Below are positions 35,636 to 43,051 of a DNA stretch of 64,000 bases, piece after piece. The stretch lies in NCBI RefSeq assembly GCF_003664595.1, contig NZ_QXPZ01000050.1:1-64000 (forward strand). The letters run 5' to 3'. The notes beneath the pieces are model-generated. The model searched no databases, was not told the origin of the DNA, and saw only the letters and a list, made by a program, of their open reading frames with translations. This stretch comes from Atopobacter sp. AH10 (GTDB taxonomy: Bacteria; Bacillota; Bacilli; Lactobacillales; Aerococcaceae). The position numbers and the translations under genes are program-made. Position 1 is the stretch's first letter, and each line of letters begins with the position of its first letter.

Positions 35636-36841
35636 ATGATACTAGATCTTCACAATCATTATTACCTTCTAAATCAGTATCAAGCAAAAATTTTAGCTAT
35701 GATCAACAACAATTTACCCTTCAATAGTATGGTGAATTACTTTAAAAATATAGTTATCGAAGACGATATACAAGCTATCACTACAATTCTTTCTTCTTTC
35801 ATTAAAGACATGATTGAAAAAGAATGGCTAGTAAAAAGTAGTATCTTTACTAGCAAAAAGATATTTGGCAAAAAAGGCTTATATTTCCCAAGAAAAATTG
35901 TCATAGAGTTAACCAATAAGTGTCATTTGCAATGTGTTCATTGCTTTAAAGAATGCAGTCCAAAACTTAGCTCTTCCATTGATTCAGACCAACTCTTCAA
36001 ATTTTTAAATAGCATCAAGGGAATTGTCTCTGAAATCCAAATAACTGGTGGAGAACCCATGATTCATCCTCAATTCAATGCCATAAGTGAATTTGTCAAT
36101 ACAAATTTTGACTATACCTCCATAACAACCACTGGGCATTTTATTAATACCAATAACCTCTCTGTTATGAGTTATTTTGATCACATTCAAATTTCACTAT
36201 ATGATTATGATCCCGCAATACATGATACTATAACCAAGAAAAAAGGAGCCTTTTTAAGAACTCTAGCGGGCATTCAATGTTTAACGGATATTAATGCCTC
36301 TTTTTCTGTCAGCAATATAGTTAGACATCAATTTTTGAATCGATTTGATCAATATATTCAGTTTTTAATCCAGCATCATATTCCTGAACTCTCCATGGGT
36401 TTGCTCAGCCAATTAGGGAGGGGCATCCCTATCCACAAGAAATGGTTGCTTTCAGAAAATGAGCTAGCTAACTTTCAAACTTTGCTACACATAAAAAGTA
36501 ACGAATACGTCAATCAAATAAAGATTCATACGTGGGACGATTCTGCTTGCTCAAGCTTTTTTAAAAATATAGACGGTCAAACTTTATCTTGTGGAGCAGG
36601 TTTATTAGAGTGGACAATCACTGAACAAGCTACTATCAAACCCTGTTCATTTTTCCCAGATTCCCTATTTTCAATGTCTGATTTAACTCATTTTGAAGAT
36701 CTTATCTCAAAAAAACATACTCAATGTATAAAAATGAGAATCAAACACTGGGAACGCGCTTTAAATAAAATTGGCCATTCCACTTCAGCTATATGCCAAG
36801 AAATCTATCAAGCAACACAAAAGGAGGAAGATTATGCGTAA
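35636..36841 (+). CDS. Radical SAM peptide-modifying enzyme with PqqD-like N-terminus
   Basis: 401 aa from the ATG at 35636 (TTTTGGAGAAGAA upstream). The [4Fe-4S] motif CHLQCVHC is at residues 96-103, GGEP at 138-141, and a GRG-plus-Cys C-terminal part (C305, C319-GAG, PC337, C364) looks like a SPASM/twitch domain for extra clusters. The first 75 residues (LDLHNHYYLLNQYQAKIL...) resemble a PqqD/RRE leader-binding domain. The similarity seems to begin before the ATG: the frame is open to 35555 and reads INPTAYLQYFGEE just upstream, so the true start may be an ATT at 35582 after AGGGGGGCG. It overlaps the exporter gene by 8 bases. Probably modifies the 37-aa peptide. Confidence 0.85.
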   Translation: MILDLHNHYYLLNQYQAKILAMINNNLPFNSMVNYFKNIVIEDDIQAITTILSSFIKDMIEKEWLVKSSIFTSKKIFGKKGLYFPRKIVIELTNKCHLQCVHCFKECSPKLSSSIDSDQLFKFLNSIKGIVSEIQITGGEPMIHPQFNAISEFVNTNFDYTSITTTGHFINTNNLSVMSYFDHIQISLYDYDPAIHDTITKKKGAFLRTLAGIQCLTDINASFSVSNIVRHQFLNRFDQYIQFLIQHHIPELSMGLLSQLGRGIPIHKKWLLSENELANFQTLLHIKSNEYVNQIKIHTWDDSACSSFFKNIDGQTLSCGAGLLEWTITEQATIKPCSFFPDSLFSMSDLTHFEDLISKKHTQCIKMRIKHWERALNKIGHSTSAICQEIYQATQKEEDYA

Positions 36842-38405
36842 ATTCTTATTTCTAACCGTTTTAACTTGTATTACTGCTGTATCAACGTTAAACGTGTTAT
36901 TTTCATATCAAATTCAATTTATTATTGACGCATTGGCTAAAAAAGACGTTGACGCTTTTTCAAAAAACATTTTAGTCATGGCTTTTATTATGATTTTGTT
37001 GCTCATTATCGAGTACGCCAGACAATATTTAAATACCTCTTATCTCAATAAAGTAGGCTTAGATATTCACAAAACCATTATTAGTAAAGTATTCCATTTA
37101 GACTTTCGCCAATTCAAAGAAAAGTCCAGTGGCGAATACATTTCCATTCTTAACAATGATATCGATAGAATAAAAACCTTCCATTATGATGCAATCATTT
37201 CCTTATACCAAGGGATTGTGACATTTATCATTGCCTCTATGGCTTTATTTTCACTTGACTCCATCACAGCTATCCTCATTATTTTAGTTTCAGCTTTCCC
37301 TATTTTAATTCCCTATCTGTTTAGGCATAAAACTCGATCAGTTACCAACAAAATATCTGATCAGCAATCCCAATACAACAGCTATTTGAAAGATTTTATC
37401 TCCGGTCTTTTAGACATTAAAAACTCTCATTCCTCGAAGCTATTTGTCGATAACGTTAATAACAAATATAAAGATGTCAATACAAGTGTTCAAGACGAAT
37501 GTCAACTTACCTCACTGATAAACGTTTTAATCGGCTTATTTTTCTACGGTTGTGTTATAGTGATTTTACTTATCGGTGGTCAGCAAGTTTTAAGTGGCGC
37601 CATAACAATCGGTGCTCTAACATCCATTATTGCTTTATCTAACGAACTTGAAATGCCTATCAACCTGATTGCAGACAATTTATCTAGTATCAACTCAGTT
37701 AAGGATATTAAACAAAGTTATGATCATCAATCAAACGAGCTAGTAGATGTAACGCATACAGCCAGCAAGCTAGAAGCATTGAACAGAATCCTTCTACAGA
37801 ACATCTCTTATTCCATCAACGACCATCAATTATTTAAAAACTTTACTTATGAATTTGTCAGAGGTCACAAGTACCTCATTATAGGTAGCAGTGGTAAAGG
37901 GAAATCTACTTTAGCTTATTTACTCACTAAAAACATCGAGCCTGATCAAGGAAGTATTTTATACAATAATCTTGATAGCCAACAACTGAGCTACGCCGAT
38001 GTGCAACAGCATATTGCCTTAATCTCTCAACAATCCATTATATTTACAGAAACACTCCTCAACAATCTACACTTATACCAAGATTTACCAGTCGATCAAA
38101 CTCAAAAATTGTTGCAGCAATTTAACTTAGAGAGTCGTTTTAAAGATCTAGATGAGCTACTCATCGATGATGGCAATCTCTCAGGTGGCCAAAAGCAACG
38201 CCTCCTCATCATTCGAGCCCTATTGCAACATAAAAACTTTATCCTATTAGACGAATCCCTTTCAGGCTTAGATAAAGAAAATTACGACTTGATTGAATCT
38301 TATTTGCTCAACAAAAAAGATCTATGTGTCATTAATATTTCCCATAGACCAACTAATCACATCGAGCAATATGACGCTATTCTTAATTTTGACCAATTAA
38401 ATTAG
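36834..38405 (+). CDS. ABC exporter (fused permease-ATPase), probable modified-peptide exporter
   Basis: 523 aa from the ATG at 36834, preceded by AAAGGAGGAAG and overlapping the radical SAM gene by 8 bases. Six membrane helices in the first 300 residues (type-IV exporter fold), then an ATPase domain: Walker A GSSGKGKSTLAYLL, signature LSGGQKQRLLIIRAL, Walker B FILLDESLSGLD, switch ISHRP. No N-terminal C39 peptidase domain, so it does not cut a double-glycine leader itself. Short for a full half-transporter; probably acts as a homodimer. Gene order implies export of the mature peptide and perhaps self-protection. Confidence 0.85.
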   Translation: MRKFLFLTVLTCITAVSTLNVLFSYQIQFIIDALAKKDVDAFSKNILVMAFIMILLLIIEYARQYLNTSYLNKVGLDIHKTIISKVFHLDFRQFKEKSSGEYISILNNDIDRIKTFHYDAIISLYQGIVTFIIASMALFSLDSITAILIILVSAFPILIPYLFRHKTRSVTNKISDQQSQYNSYLKDFISGLLDIKNSHSSKLFVDNVNNKYKDVNTSVQDECQLTSLINVLIGLFFYGCVIVILLIGGQQVLSGAITIGALTSIIALSNELEMPINLIADNLSSINSVKDIKQSYDHQSNELVDVTHTASKLEALNRILLQNISYSINDHQLFKNFTYEFVRGHKYLIIGSSGKGKSTLAYLLTKNIEPDQGSILYNNLDSQQLSYADVQQHIALISQQSIIFTETLLNNLHLYQDLPVDQTQKLLQQFNLESRFKDLDELLIDDGNLSGGQKQRLLIIRALLQHKNFILLDESLSGLDKENYDLIESYLLNKKDLCVINISHRPTNHIEQYDAILNFDQLN

Positions 38406-38511
38406 CTTTGTCTATCGTTTGCTTATCGAGGTCAATTTCGAGTACGAGCGCTTAAGTTGAAGCTAAGTTTTCTGTTAAATTTCTCTTATTTAAAACAAGA
38501 AGTGTAAAGCA

Positions 38512-38547
38512 AAAAAGAGCTAGTCCTTATATACTAGCTCTTTTTTG
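38512..38547. terminator. Bidirectional terminator between convergent genes
   Basis: AAAAAAGAGCTAGT pairs with ACTAGCTCTTTTTT (loop CCTTATAT); A/T tracts on both sides serve both strands: the exporter (+) and the ABC-2 permease (-). Confidence 0.9.
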
Positions 38548-38560
38548 CTGCCTAATTTGC

Positions 38561-39334
38561 CTAATTTGCGGAAACATAACGCTTCAATCCTGCTTTCCAA
38601 ACATAATAAACCGCCAGTAAGCCCAAACTATCTAAGGCCATTAACAGTAATAAATAGGTCTGATAACTATCTCCTTTAGCAATTAAAACTGGAAGATTCA
38701 AACCCATCAAAATTGGCACAAACCAGGTAAAGAAAAAGCGAATCCCTTTAGGATATATCACCATCGGCCTTGAAGAAAACTCTACTAAATACTCTGGGAC
38801 ACCTAAAATACTATCCGCATCTTCCACCCAAAAAGAAAGGGATACGGCCAGTTGATTCAAAATAAAGATCAAAATAACTGCCAAAAGCATGGTGAAGGCA
38901 AATAACACCAGCCTCAACACACTCATACTGTAATTTTGTATAAAATAAACTTGTACTCCTAAGCAAATCAACCAGTTAAAAAAGCTTGATACATCAATCC
39001 GATTCAATACAAAATACAGGAGAGAGTTAACTGGTTTCAACAAAAAAGGTTCAAGTTCGCCTTCCAAAATATACTCAGTTAAATTTTCATGCGATATAAC
39101 AAATAAAGTTTGATACATAAAACTGATACTAGATGCTGTTGAGACTAGCAATAAGTAATCCGTTTTTGTCCAATTTAAAATCGTTTCAGTTTGTTCAAAA
39201 AAGACTACGCCAGCAATTATTTCCACCCCAAAGAATAGGATTCCTATTAAAAAAACTAGGGCTGCCGACTTCCGATCAATCAACATTTCTTGAATGCTTT
39301 GACTGACCAATTTTCGCCACAATTTAAATGTCAT
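38561..39334 (-). CDS. ABC-2 type permease (DUF990-like), second subunit
   Basis: 257 aa from the ATG at 39334, which shares one base with the stop of the first permease (TAATG). About six membrane helices (AALVFLIGILFFGVEIIAGVVFF ; RLVLFAFTMLLAVILIFILN ; YLLLLMALDSLGLLAVYYVW). Contains EYILEGELEPFLLKPVN, a stretch typical of DUF990/YfiM-type permeases. Pairs with the next gene and the ATPase to form an exporter. The 3' end carries a 9-bp tandem duplication GCAAATTAG that repeats the last codons and stop. Confidence 0.82.
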   Translation of the reverse strand: MTFKLWRKLVSQSIQEMLIDRKSAALVFLIGILFFGVEIIAGVVFFEQTETILNWTKTDYLLLVSTASSISFMYQTLFVISHENLTEYILEGELEPFLLKPVNSLLYFVLNRIDVSSFFNWLICLGVQVYFIQNYSMSVLRLVLFAFTMLLAVILIFILNQLAVSLSFWVEDADSILGVPEYLVEFSSRPMVIYPKGIRFFFTWFVPILMGLNLPVLIAKGDSYQTYLLLLMALDSLGLLAVYYVWKAGLKRYVSAN

Positions 39335-40113
39335 TATGCACCCATTCCTTCGTATTTCTTTAAGCCCAATCTGTAACTCAATTGGTAAGCTACATAAAAA
39401 ATAAAGCTCCATCCTATAGCAACAATAATCAGCCAGACAATCTCCCGCTCATCCATTTGAAATTGCAAGGCTCTCGTGTAATGATAACCCACCAAAGCGA
39501 AAGGATTCAGCATCAACAAATGATAAAAACCCTTTGGCAACAAATTCAAAGGAAATAAAAGGCCTCCTAACAGGGTATAAGCAGCATTGAAGATCGACCG
39601 CATTGGCCACATTTGAATCAGCCAGAAGCCTAAATTACCTAATAAGGAAACAAACAAAAAGAACATGGCAACATTTACTATTAACAAGAGGGTTAAAAGT
39701 ACAGCATAGCTTGGTGAAAAACCCCTAAAAACCCCAAAAGCAATCACCAACAAATAAACTAGGAACTCCAGCGATTTTCCTCCCAAAAGTTCTGCAAAAT
39801 TATAAAACAAATAGGAATATGGTCTCAAGAGATGCATCGTCAACTTTCCTGTTCGAACCTGTTGACCCAAACGAACAATTCCCTCTCCTGAAAACAAAAC
39901 CATGGAAAAATTGACAAGAATAATATACACCATCATTTGTGTTTGAGAGAAATACCCTATTTCATCTTGACCTGAACTAGCAAAAATAGCCTGCCAGGTA
40001 AAAACCGACAAAATAATCGCAATCACATTATTAAACATGCCCGCTAGCAAATTGAATTTATATGACAACCTAATTGATAAACGATTTAAAAAGATGATCC
40101 AATATTTTTTCAT
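39334..40113 (-). CDS. ABC-2 type permease (DUF990-like), first subunit
   Basis: 259 aa, about six membrane helices (LLAGMFNNVIAIILSVFTWQAIF ; MMVYIILVNFSMVLFSGEGIV ; SLEFLVYLLVIAFGVFRGF ; LLLIVNVAMFFLFVSLLG). Motif RLGQQVRTGKLTMHLLRPYSYL matches DUF990-type permeases, which occur as ATPase plus two permeases. One-base overlaps with genes on both sides show a tight three-gene operon. Substrate unknown; related systems export drugs, viologens or peptides. Confidence 0.82.
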   Translation of the reverse strand: MKKYWIIFLNRLSIRLSYKFNLLAGMFNNVIAIILSVFTWQAIFASSGQDEIGYFSQTQMMVYIILVNFSMVLFSGEGIVRLGQQVRTGKLTMHLLRPYSYLFYNFAELLGGKSLEFLVYLLVIAFGVFRGFSPSYAVLLTLLLIVNVAMFFLFVSLLGNLGFWLIQMWPMRSIFNAAYTLLGGLLFPLNLLPKGFYHLLMLNPFALVGYHYTRALQFQMDEREIVWLIIVAIGWSFIFYVAYQLSYRLGLKKYEGMGA

Positions 40114-41060
40114 TATGCATTTTCCTTAAATAAGCGATAAATAATTTCTTCAAAACTTTCACTTTCTTTTTGGAAGGTTACTAGCTCCGATAGATCGATC
40201 TGGCCTTTAATCTTTTCATAATCTTCCAAAGCTAACCGGATACTGTTCTCCGTTTCTTTATAGGCCGTCAATTCTTCTGGAATTTCCTCCTTAAACTCGA
40301 TCACGTACTGATCTTGGGTCGTATATTTTTTCTTCAACCCTTCAATTGTAAGGTCATCTCGGACACTCCCCTTGATTAATACAATGACTCTTTCACATAA
40401 ATTCTCTATATCTTGCATATTATGAGAAGTAATAATAACGGTTGTGTGTTCATTTTGATTAATCTCTTTTAAAAACTGACGAATGGCCACTTGACTAGGC
40501 AAATCCAATCCAATAGTTGGTTCGTCCAAAAATAGAATTTGAGGTGAATGGATTAAAGCGCAAATAATTTCAAATTTGACACGTTCTCCCATGGACAACT
40601 TTCGAACAGGGATATTGAGTTTTTCGCTCAAATTCAACCTTTGCGTCAGATCTTCCAAGCGTTTCTTGAAAATCTCCCGGTCTATCCCATAAACAACCTG
40701 AAGCAAAGATAAAGTTTCCTTAGCAGGTAAATCCCAAATCAATTGACTTTTTTGTCCAAGGACAACCCCAATTTCTTTTAAGTAAGCTACATCTTTTCGA
40801 TAAGGAATATATCCATTCGCTAGCACACTTCCTTTATCTGTAGCTAATATCCCAGTCATGATTTTGATGAGGGTTGTTTTTCCTGCACCATTAGGCCCTA
40901 AAAGCCCAATCATTTCACCACGTTCAATCTGTAAATCAATATGAGAAAGGGCTGGTTCAAACTCATACTGCCGGTTAAAGAAATCTTTAATAGCTCCTAC
41001 AAACCCTTCACTTTTCTCGAATACTTTATAGTCGTAAGATACGTTTTTTACCTCGATCAT
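40113..41060 (-). CDS. ABC-2 exporter ATPase (NatA-like)
   Basis: 315 aa from the ATG at 41060 (MIEVKNVSYDYKVF; AGGGAC site). An in-frame extension to 41102 has no similarity. Walker A GLLGPNGAGKTTLIKIM, Q-loop VLGQKSQLIWDLP, signature LSMGERVKFEIICAL, Walker B ILFLDEPTIGLD, switch ITSHNMQD. The N-terminal insertion around FVGAIKDFFNRQYEFEP is typical of DUF990-partner ATPases. It has its own candidate promoter (41189-41216), so co-expression with the YcaO gene is possible but not required. Confidence 0.88.
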   Translation of the reverse strand: MIEVKNVSYDYKVFEKSEGFVGAIKDFFNRQYEFEPALSHIDLQIERGEMIGLLGPNGAGKTTLIKIMTGILATDKGSVLANGYIPYRKDVAYLKEIGVVLGQKSQLIWDLPAKETLSLLQVVYGIDREIFKKRLEDLTQRLNLSEKLNIPVRKLSMGERVKFEIICALIHSPQILFLDEPTIGLDLPSQVAIRQFLKEINQNEHTTVIITSHNMQDIENLCERVIVLIKGSVRDDLTIEGLKKKYTTQDQYVIEFKEEIPEELTAYKETENSIRLALEDYEKIKGQIDLSELVTFQKESESFEEIIYRLFKENA

Positions 41061-41188
41061 TTTGTCCCTCACGTATTGTTTTAATTTACCGCAATCTTTC
41101 AAATTGCTTTTTATTACTTTATTAACAATGTCATTTCATCCCTTAGCAACTTGTTCACAGACATTCCATACTGCTCTATTTCTTCACA

Positions 41189-41216
41189 TCTATAACAAGT
41201 ATAGCCTTCAGGTCAA
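41189..41216 (-). promoter_or_regulatory. Candidate promoter of the ABC-2 operon with inverted repeat
   Basis: Minus strand TTGACC, 16-base spacer, TATAGA. The -10 side overlaps a perfect 5-bp inverted repeat CTATA-CTTGT-TATAG (41190-41204), a possible operator. It lies just after the YcaO stop codon. Confidence 0.5.
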
Positions 41217-41225
41217 GGCATTCAG

Positions 41226-42386
41226 CTAGCTATTCAAACTAGAAAAGTTTATCTTTCTCGGAATAGCCATGACCCCCTGATTAACCACCTGAAAATTATC
41301 CGCTTCAAGAACAATAATTTTATAACAAGAAATCTCATTGTTAGTTTCAACTTCGTATTCATATCCATTCAAATGGTGCTTCTTTAGTAAGGTTAAAATG
41401 TATTGATATTGTTCCTTACAATTAGCGAAACTTACTTGGCTATTCATAAAATCAACATCAACTCTTTCAACCTCTTTATAGTCACAGGTCACCATTTTGC
41501 GATACTGTGGTACACTTTTAAATAATTCAAAAGTGTAGTCATCCATTCTTTCTTCTTCGATAGTATACAGTGCAAACGATTGGAATAGTTCTGACATAGC
41601 CCTAAACAAAGCTAACTCAGAGTTCTGTGATGTCCCTGAACCTTTTAGTGGCAGTTTTTTCAAAGCATCCGTCCATACATAATAACTATAAAATCCGTCA
41701 AATTCGGTCATATCAATCATATGAATCTTTGCATGTATCGTTTGTTCTAAATCACACAGCACATTCCGTAATGGTTGCGTGAGTGAACTAGGTCGGACTA
41801 CTCGAATCGGCTTATTTTTAGTCAAAAATGTTTCAACAAGATGAGTGGATAAAGCATTTCGTTCTAGAACTTCATTTATCGCGTGTATCTTTGCTTCATA
41901 AGGATTTAATCCTACTGCAAATCCATTGTTAGTCGCATATCTACTCACTATCTCATCACACAATCCTGCATTTTGAAAGATAAGAAATAAGGGAAAGGGA
42001 ATCTTTTCACCAGTATGCACATGCATTATATCAACAACTTCAACATCTTTATTCTTCTTATATAATCTTATAGGAAGCATGTCATTTAATTGGCTGTTTT
42101 TCGATCGTAAAGTTTCAATAGGTATATATTTTGATTCAAAAGTTGGTGAATCATCACAATAATAATGGTGTTCAATTGCTTCAAATAATGCTCCAGCTAA
42201 AGCTTGTTCTTTCCTTCCTTTTCCAGCTGCTATCGCCTCGCCAGAATTGTTTACCACTTCTACAGCATACAAACAACTATTCTTGCTTTTTACCATTCGG
42301 ATACTGTAGCTAGGACAAATGTCCGCCAATATTTTCTCAGCTATATGAATAGCTTCGCTCGTTAAAACGTCTCTTTCTAGGTACAT
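41226..42386 (-). CDS. Standalone YcaO-domain protein, probable peptide-backbone-modifying enzyme
   Basis: 386 aa. YcaO ATP-binding blocks are in order: GKGRKEQALAGALFEAIEHH (residues 55-74), NNGFAVGLNPYEAKIHAINE then VLERNA (153-178), and GSGTSQNSELALFRAMSELF (249-268). YcaO enzymes activate amide carbonyls with ATP to form azolines, thioamides or amidines. There is no C-terminal PxPxP tail typical of azoline synthases (it ends MAIPRKINFSSLNS), no fused or neighbouring E1/ThiF-like partner, no dehydrogenase and no TfuA, so the reaction is open. ATG at 42386; a 54-aa gene lies 59 bp upstream on the same strand and may be regulator or substrate. AT-rich and accessory in appearance. Confidence 0.85.
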   Translation of the reverse strand: MYLERDVLTSEAIHIAEKILADICPSYSIRMVKSKNSCLYAVEVVNNSGEAIAAGKGRKEQALAGALFEAIEHHYYCDDSPTFESKYIPIETLRSKNSQLNDMLPIRLYKKNKDVEVVDIMHVHTGEKIPFPLFLIFQNAGLCDEIVSRYATNNGFAVGLNPYEAKIHAINEVLERNALSTHLVETFLTKNKPIRVVRPSSLTQPLRNVLCDLEQTIHAKIHMIDMTEFDGFYSYYVWTDALKKLPLKGSGTSQNSELALFRAMSELFQSFALYTIEEERMDDYTFELFKSVPQYRKMVTCDYKEVERVDVDFMNSQVSFANCKEQYQYILTLLKKHHLNGYEYEVETNNEISCYKIIVLEADNFQVVNQGVMAIPRKINFSSLNS

Positions 42387-42445
42387 ATCTGCATCTCTTT
42401 CAAATTAGAGCTATTTTATCCAACGTCTACTAATGTGTACTCCTT

Positions 42446-42610
42446 CTAACAACTGCTCTGTTGAGTTTTCTCATTCATAAGATTTCTAGTCGTTTGCAAA
42501 ATTAAATTTCTATCTGCATTAAGCACTTTTTCAAAAAAATCTAATTCCTCATCTTTCAGTACAAAAGTATGTTCTTTTGCCCTATTTATTTCAGATCTTC
42601 TTCTACCCAT
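42446..42610 (-). CDS. 54-aa small protein: ribbon-helix-helix-like regulator or precursor peptide
   Basis: From the ATG at 42610, 7 bases after AGGAGG; an in-frame ATG at 42661 would run through the operator and is less likely. MGRRRSEINRAKEHTFVLKD starts it and MNEKTQQSSC ends it. The pattern basic start, one short strand (HTFVLK), two helices (DEELDFFEKVLNA; LILQTTRNLMNEK) fits a small ribbon-helix-helix DNA-binding protein, and two palindromes lie in front of its gene. Alternatively the Ser-Ser-Cys C-terminus could be a substrate for the YcaO enzyme that follows. I favour the regulator, at about 60:40. No homologue is recognised by name. Confidence 0.6.
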   Translation of the reverse strand: MGRRRSEINRAKEHTFVLKDEELDFFEKVLNADRNLILQTTRNLMNEKTQQSSC

Positions 42611-42629
42611 CTTCTCACCTCCTTTTTCT

Positions 42630-42711
42630 GAGTATTTTAACATACTCTCTAATGAGTGCATATGTATTTCTTAAAAAAATAATACATACTCTAATTTTAT
42701 AAACCAACTAC
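42630..42711 (-). promoter_or_regulatory. Promoter and two palindromes of the 54-aa/YcaO operon
   Basis: Minus strand: TTGGTT, 17-base spacer, TATTAT (-35/-10 about 42682-42711). Inverted repeats: TATGTATT/AATACATA (42661-42668 and 42681-42688) next to the -10, and GAGTAT-TTTAAC-ATACTC (42630-42647) in the leader. ACATACTCT occurs twice (42641 and 42685), suggesting repeated operator half-sites. Confidence 0.6.
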
Positions 42712-42789
42712 GCTTTTTTATCATAAAATACAATTAGAATACTATTACTAAAAATGACTTTTACCTAGCCTTATCCAGATTTTATATTG

Positions 42790-42890
42790 TCCCACTGACT
42801 TACTCGACTAAAAGAATATTGACCCCACTTTTTTTTGACCAATTACTAGCTCTCAGCTGTTGATCAGCTAGAAAATTGACATTTTCATTC
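42790..42890. other. AT-rich sequence of possible IS origin
   Basis: Between the YcaO operon promoter and the intron fragment. Minus-strand text includes TGTCAATTTTCTAGCTGATC and GTGGGGTCAATATTC, which look like multiple-repeat termini of IS21-type elements from memory. No transposase reading frame. Weak call. Confidence 0.25.
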
Positions 42891-42910
42891 TCAGGCACTA
42901 TTCAACTCAT

Positions 42911-42983
42911 TGTCTTAATCGAGTAGGACTCTGCCCATTAGTGGACTTGCACCACCAAGTTATTACCCATGCCGGGCGCACAC
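42911..42983 (-). mobile_element. 5' fragment (domain I) of a group IIC intron
   Basis: Minus strand from 42983: GTGTGCGCCCGGCATGGGTA, then GGTGGTGCAAGTCCACTA and GGGCAGAGTCC. This closely follows the 5' end of bacterial group IIC introns (for example the Oceanobacillus iheyensis intron: GUGUGCCCGGCAUGGGU). It starts right after the T tract of a terminator, the known insertion preference of this class. No intron-encoded reverse transcriptase or 3' domain V is found, so it is a remnant. Confidence 0.7.
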
Positions 42984-43033
42984 AAAAAAACAAGCAGCAG
43001 AGGGATTCCTATTTCCCAACTGCTGCTTGTTTC
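42984..43033 (-). terminator. Terminator of the sugar transferase gene
   Basis: CAAGCAGCAG (42991-43000) pairs with CTGCTGCTTG (43020-43029); minus-strand reading ends GTTTTTTT at 42984, immediately followed by the intron fragment. Confidence 0.9.
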
Positions 43034-43051
43034 TATTCTATTGAATGACTT

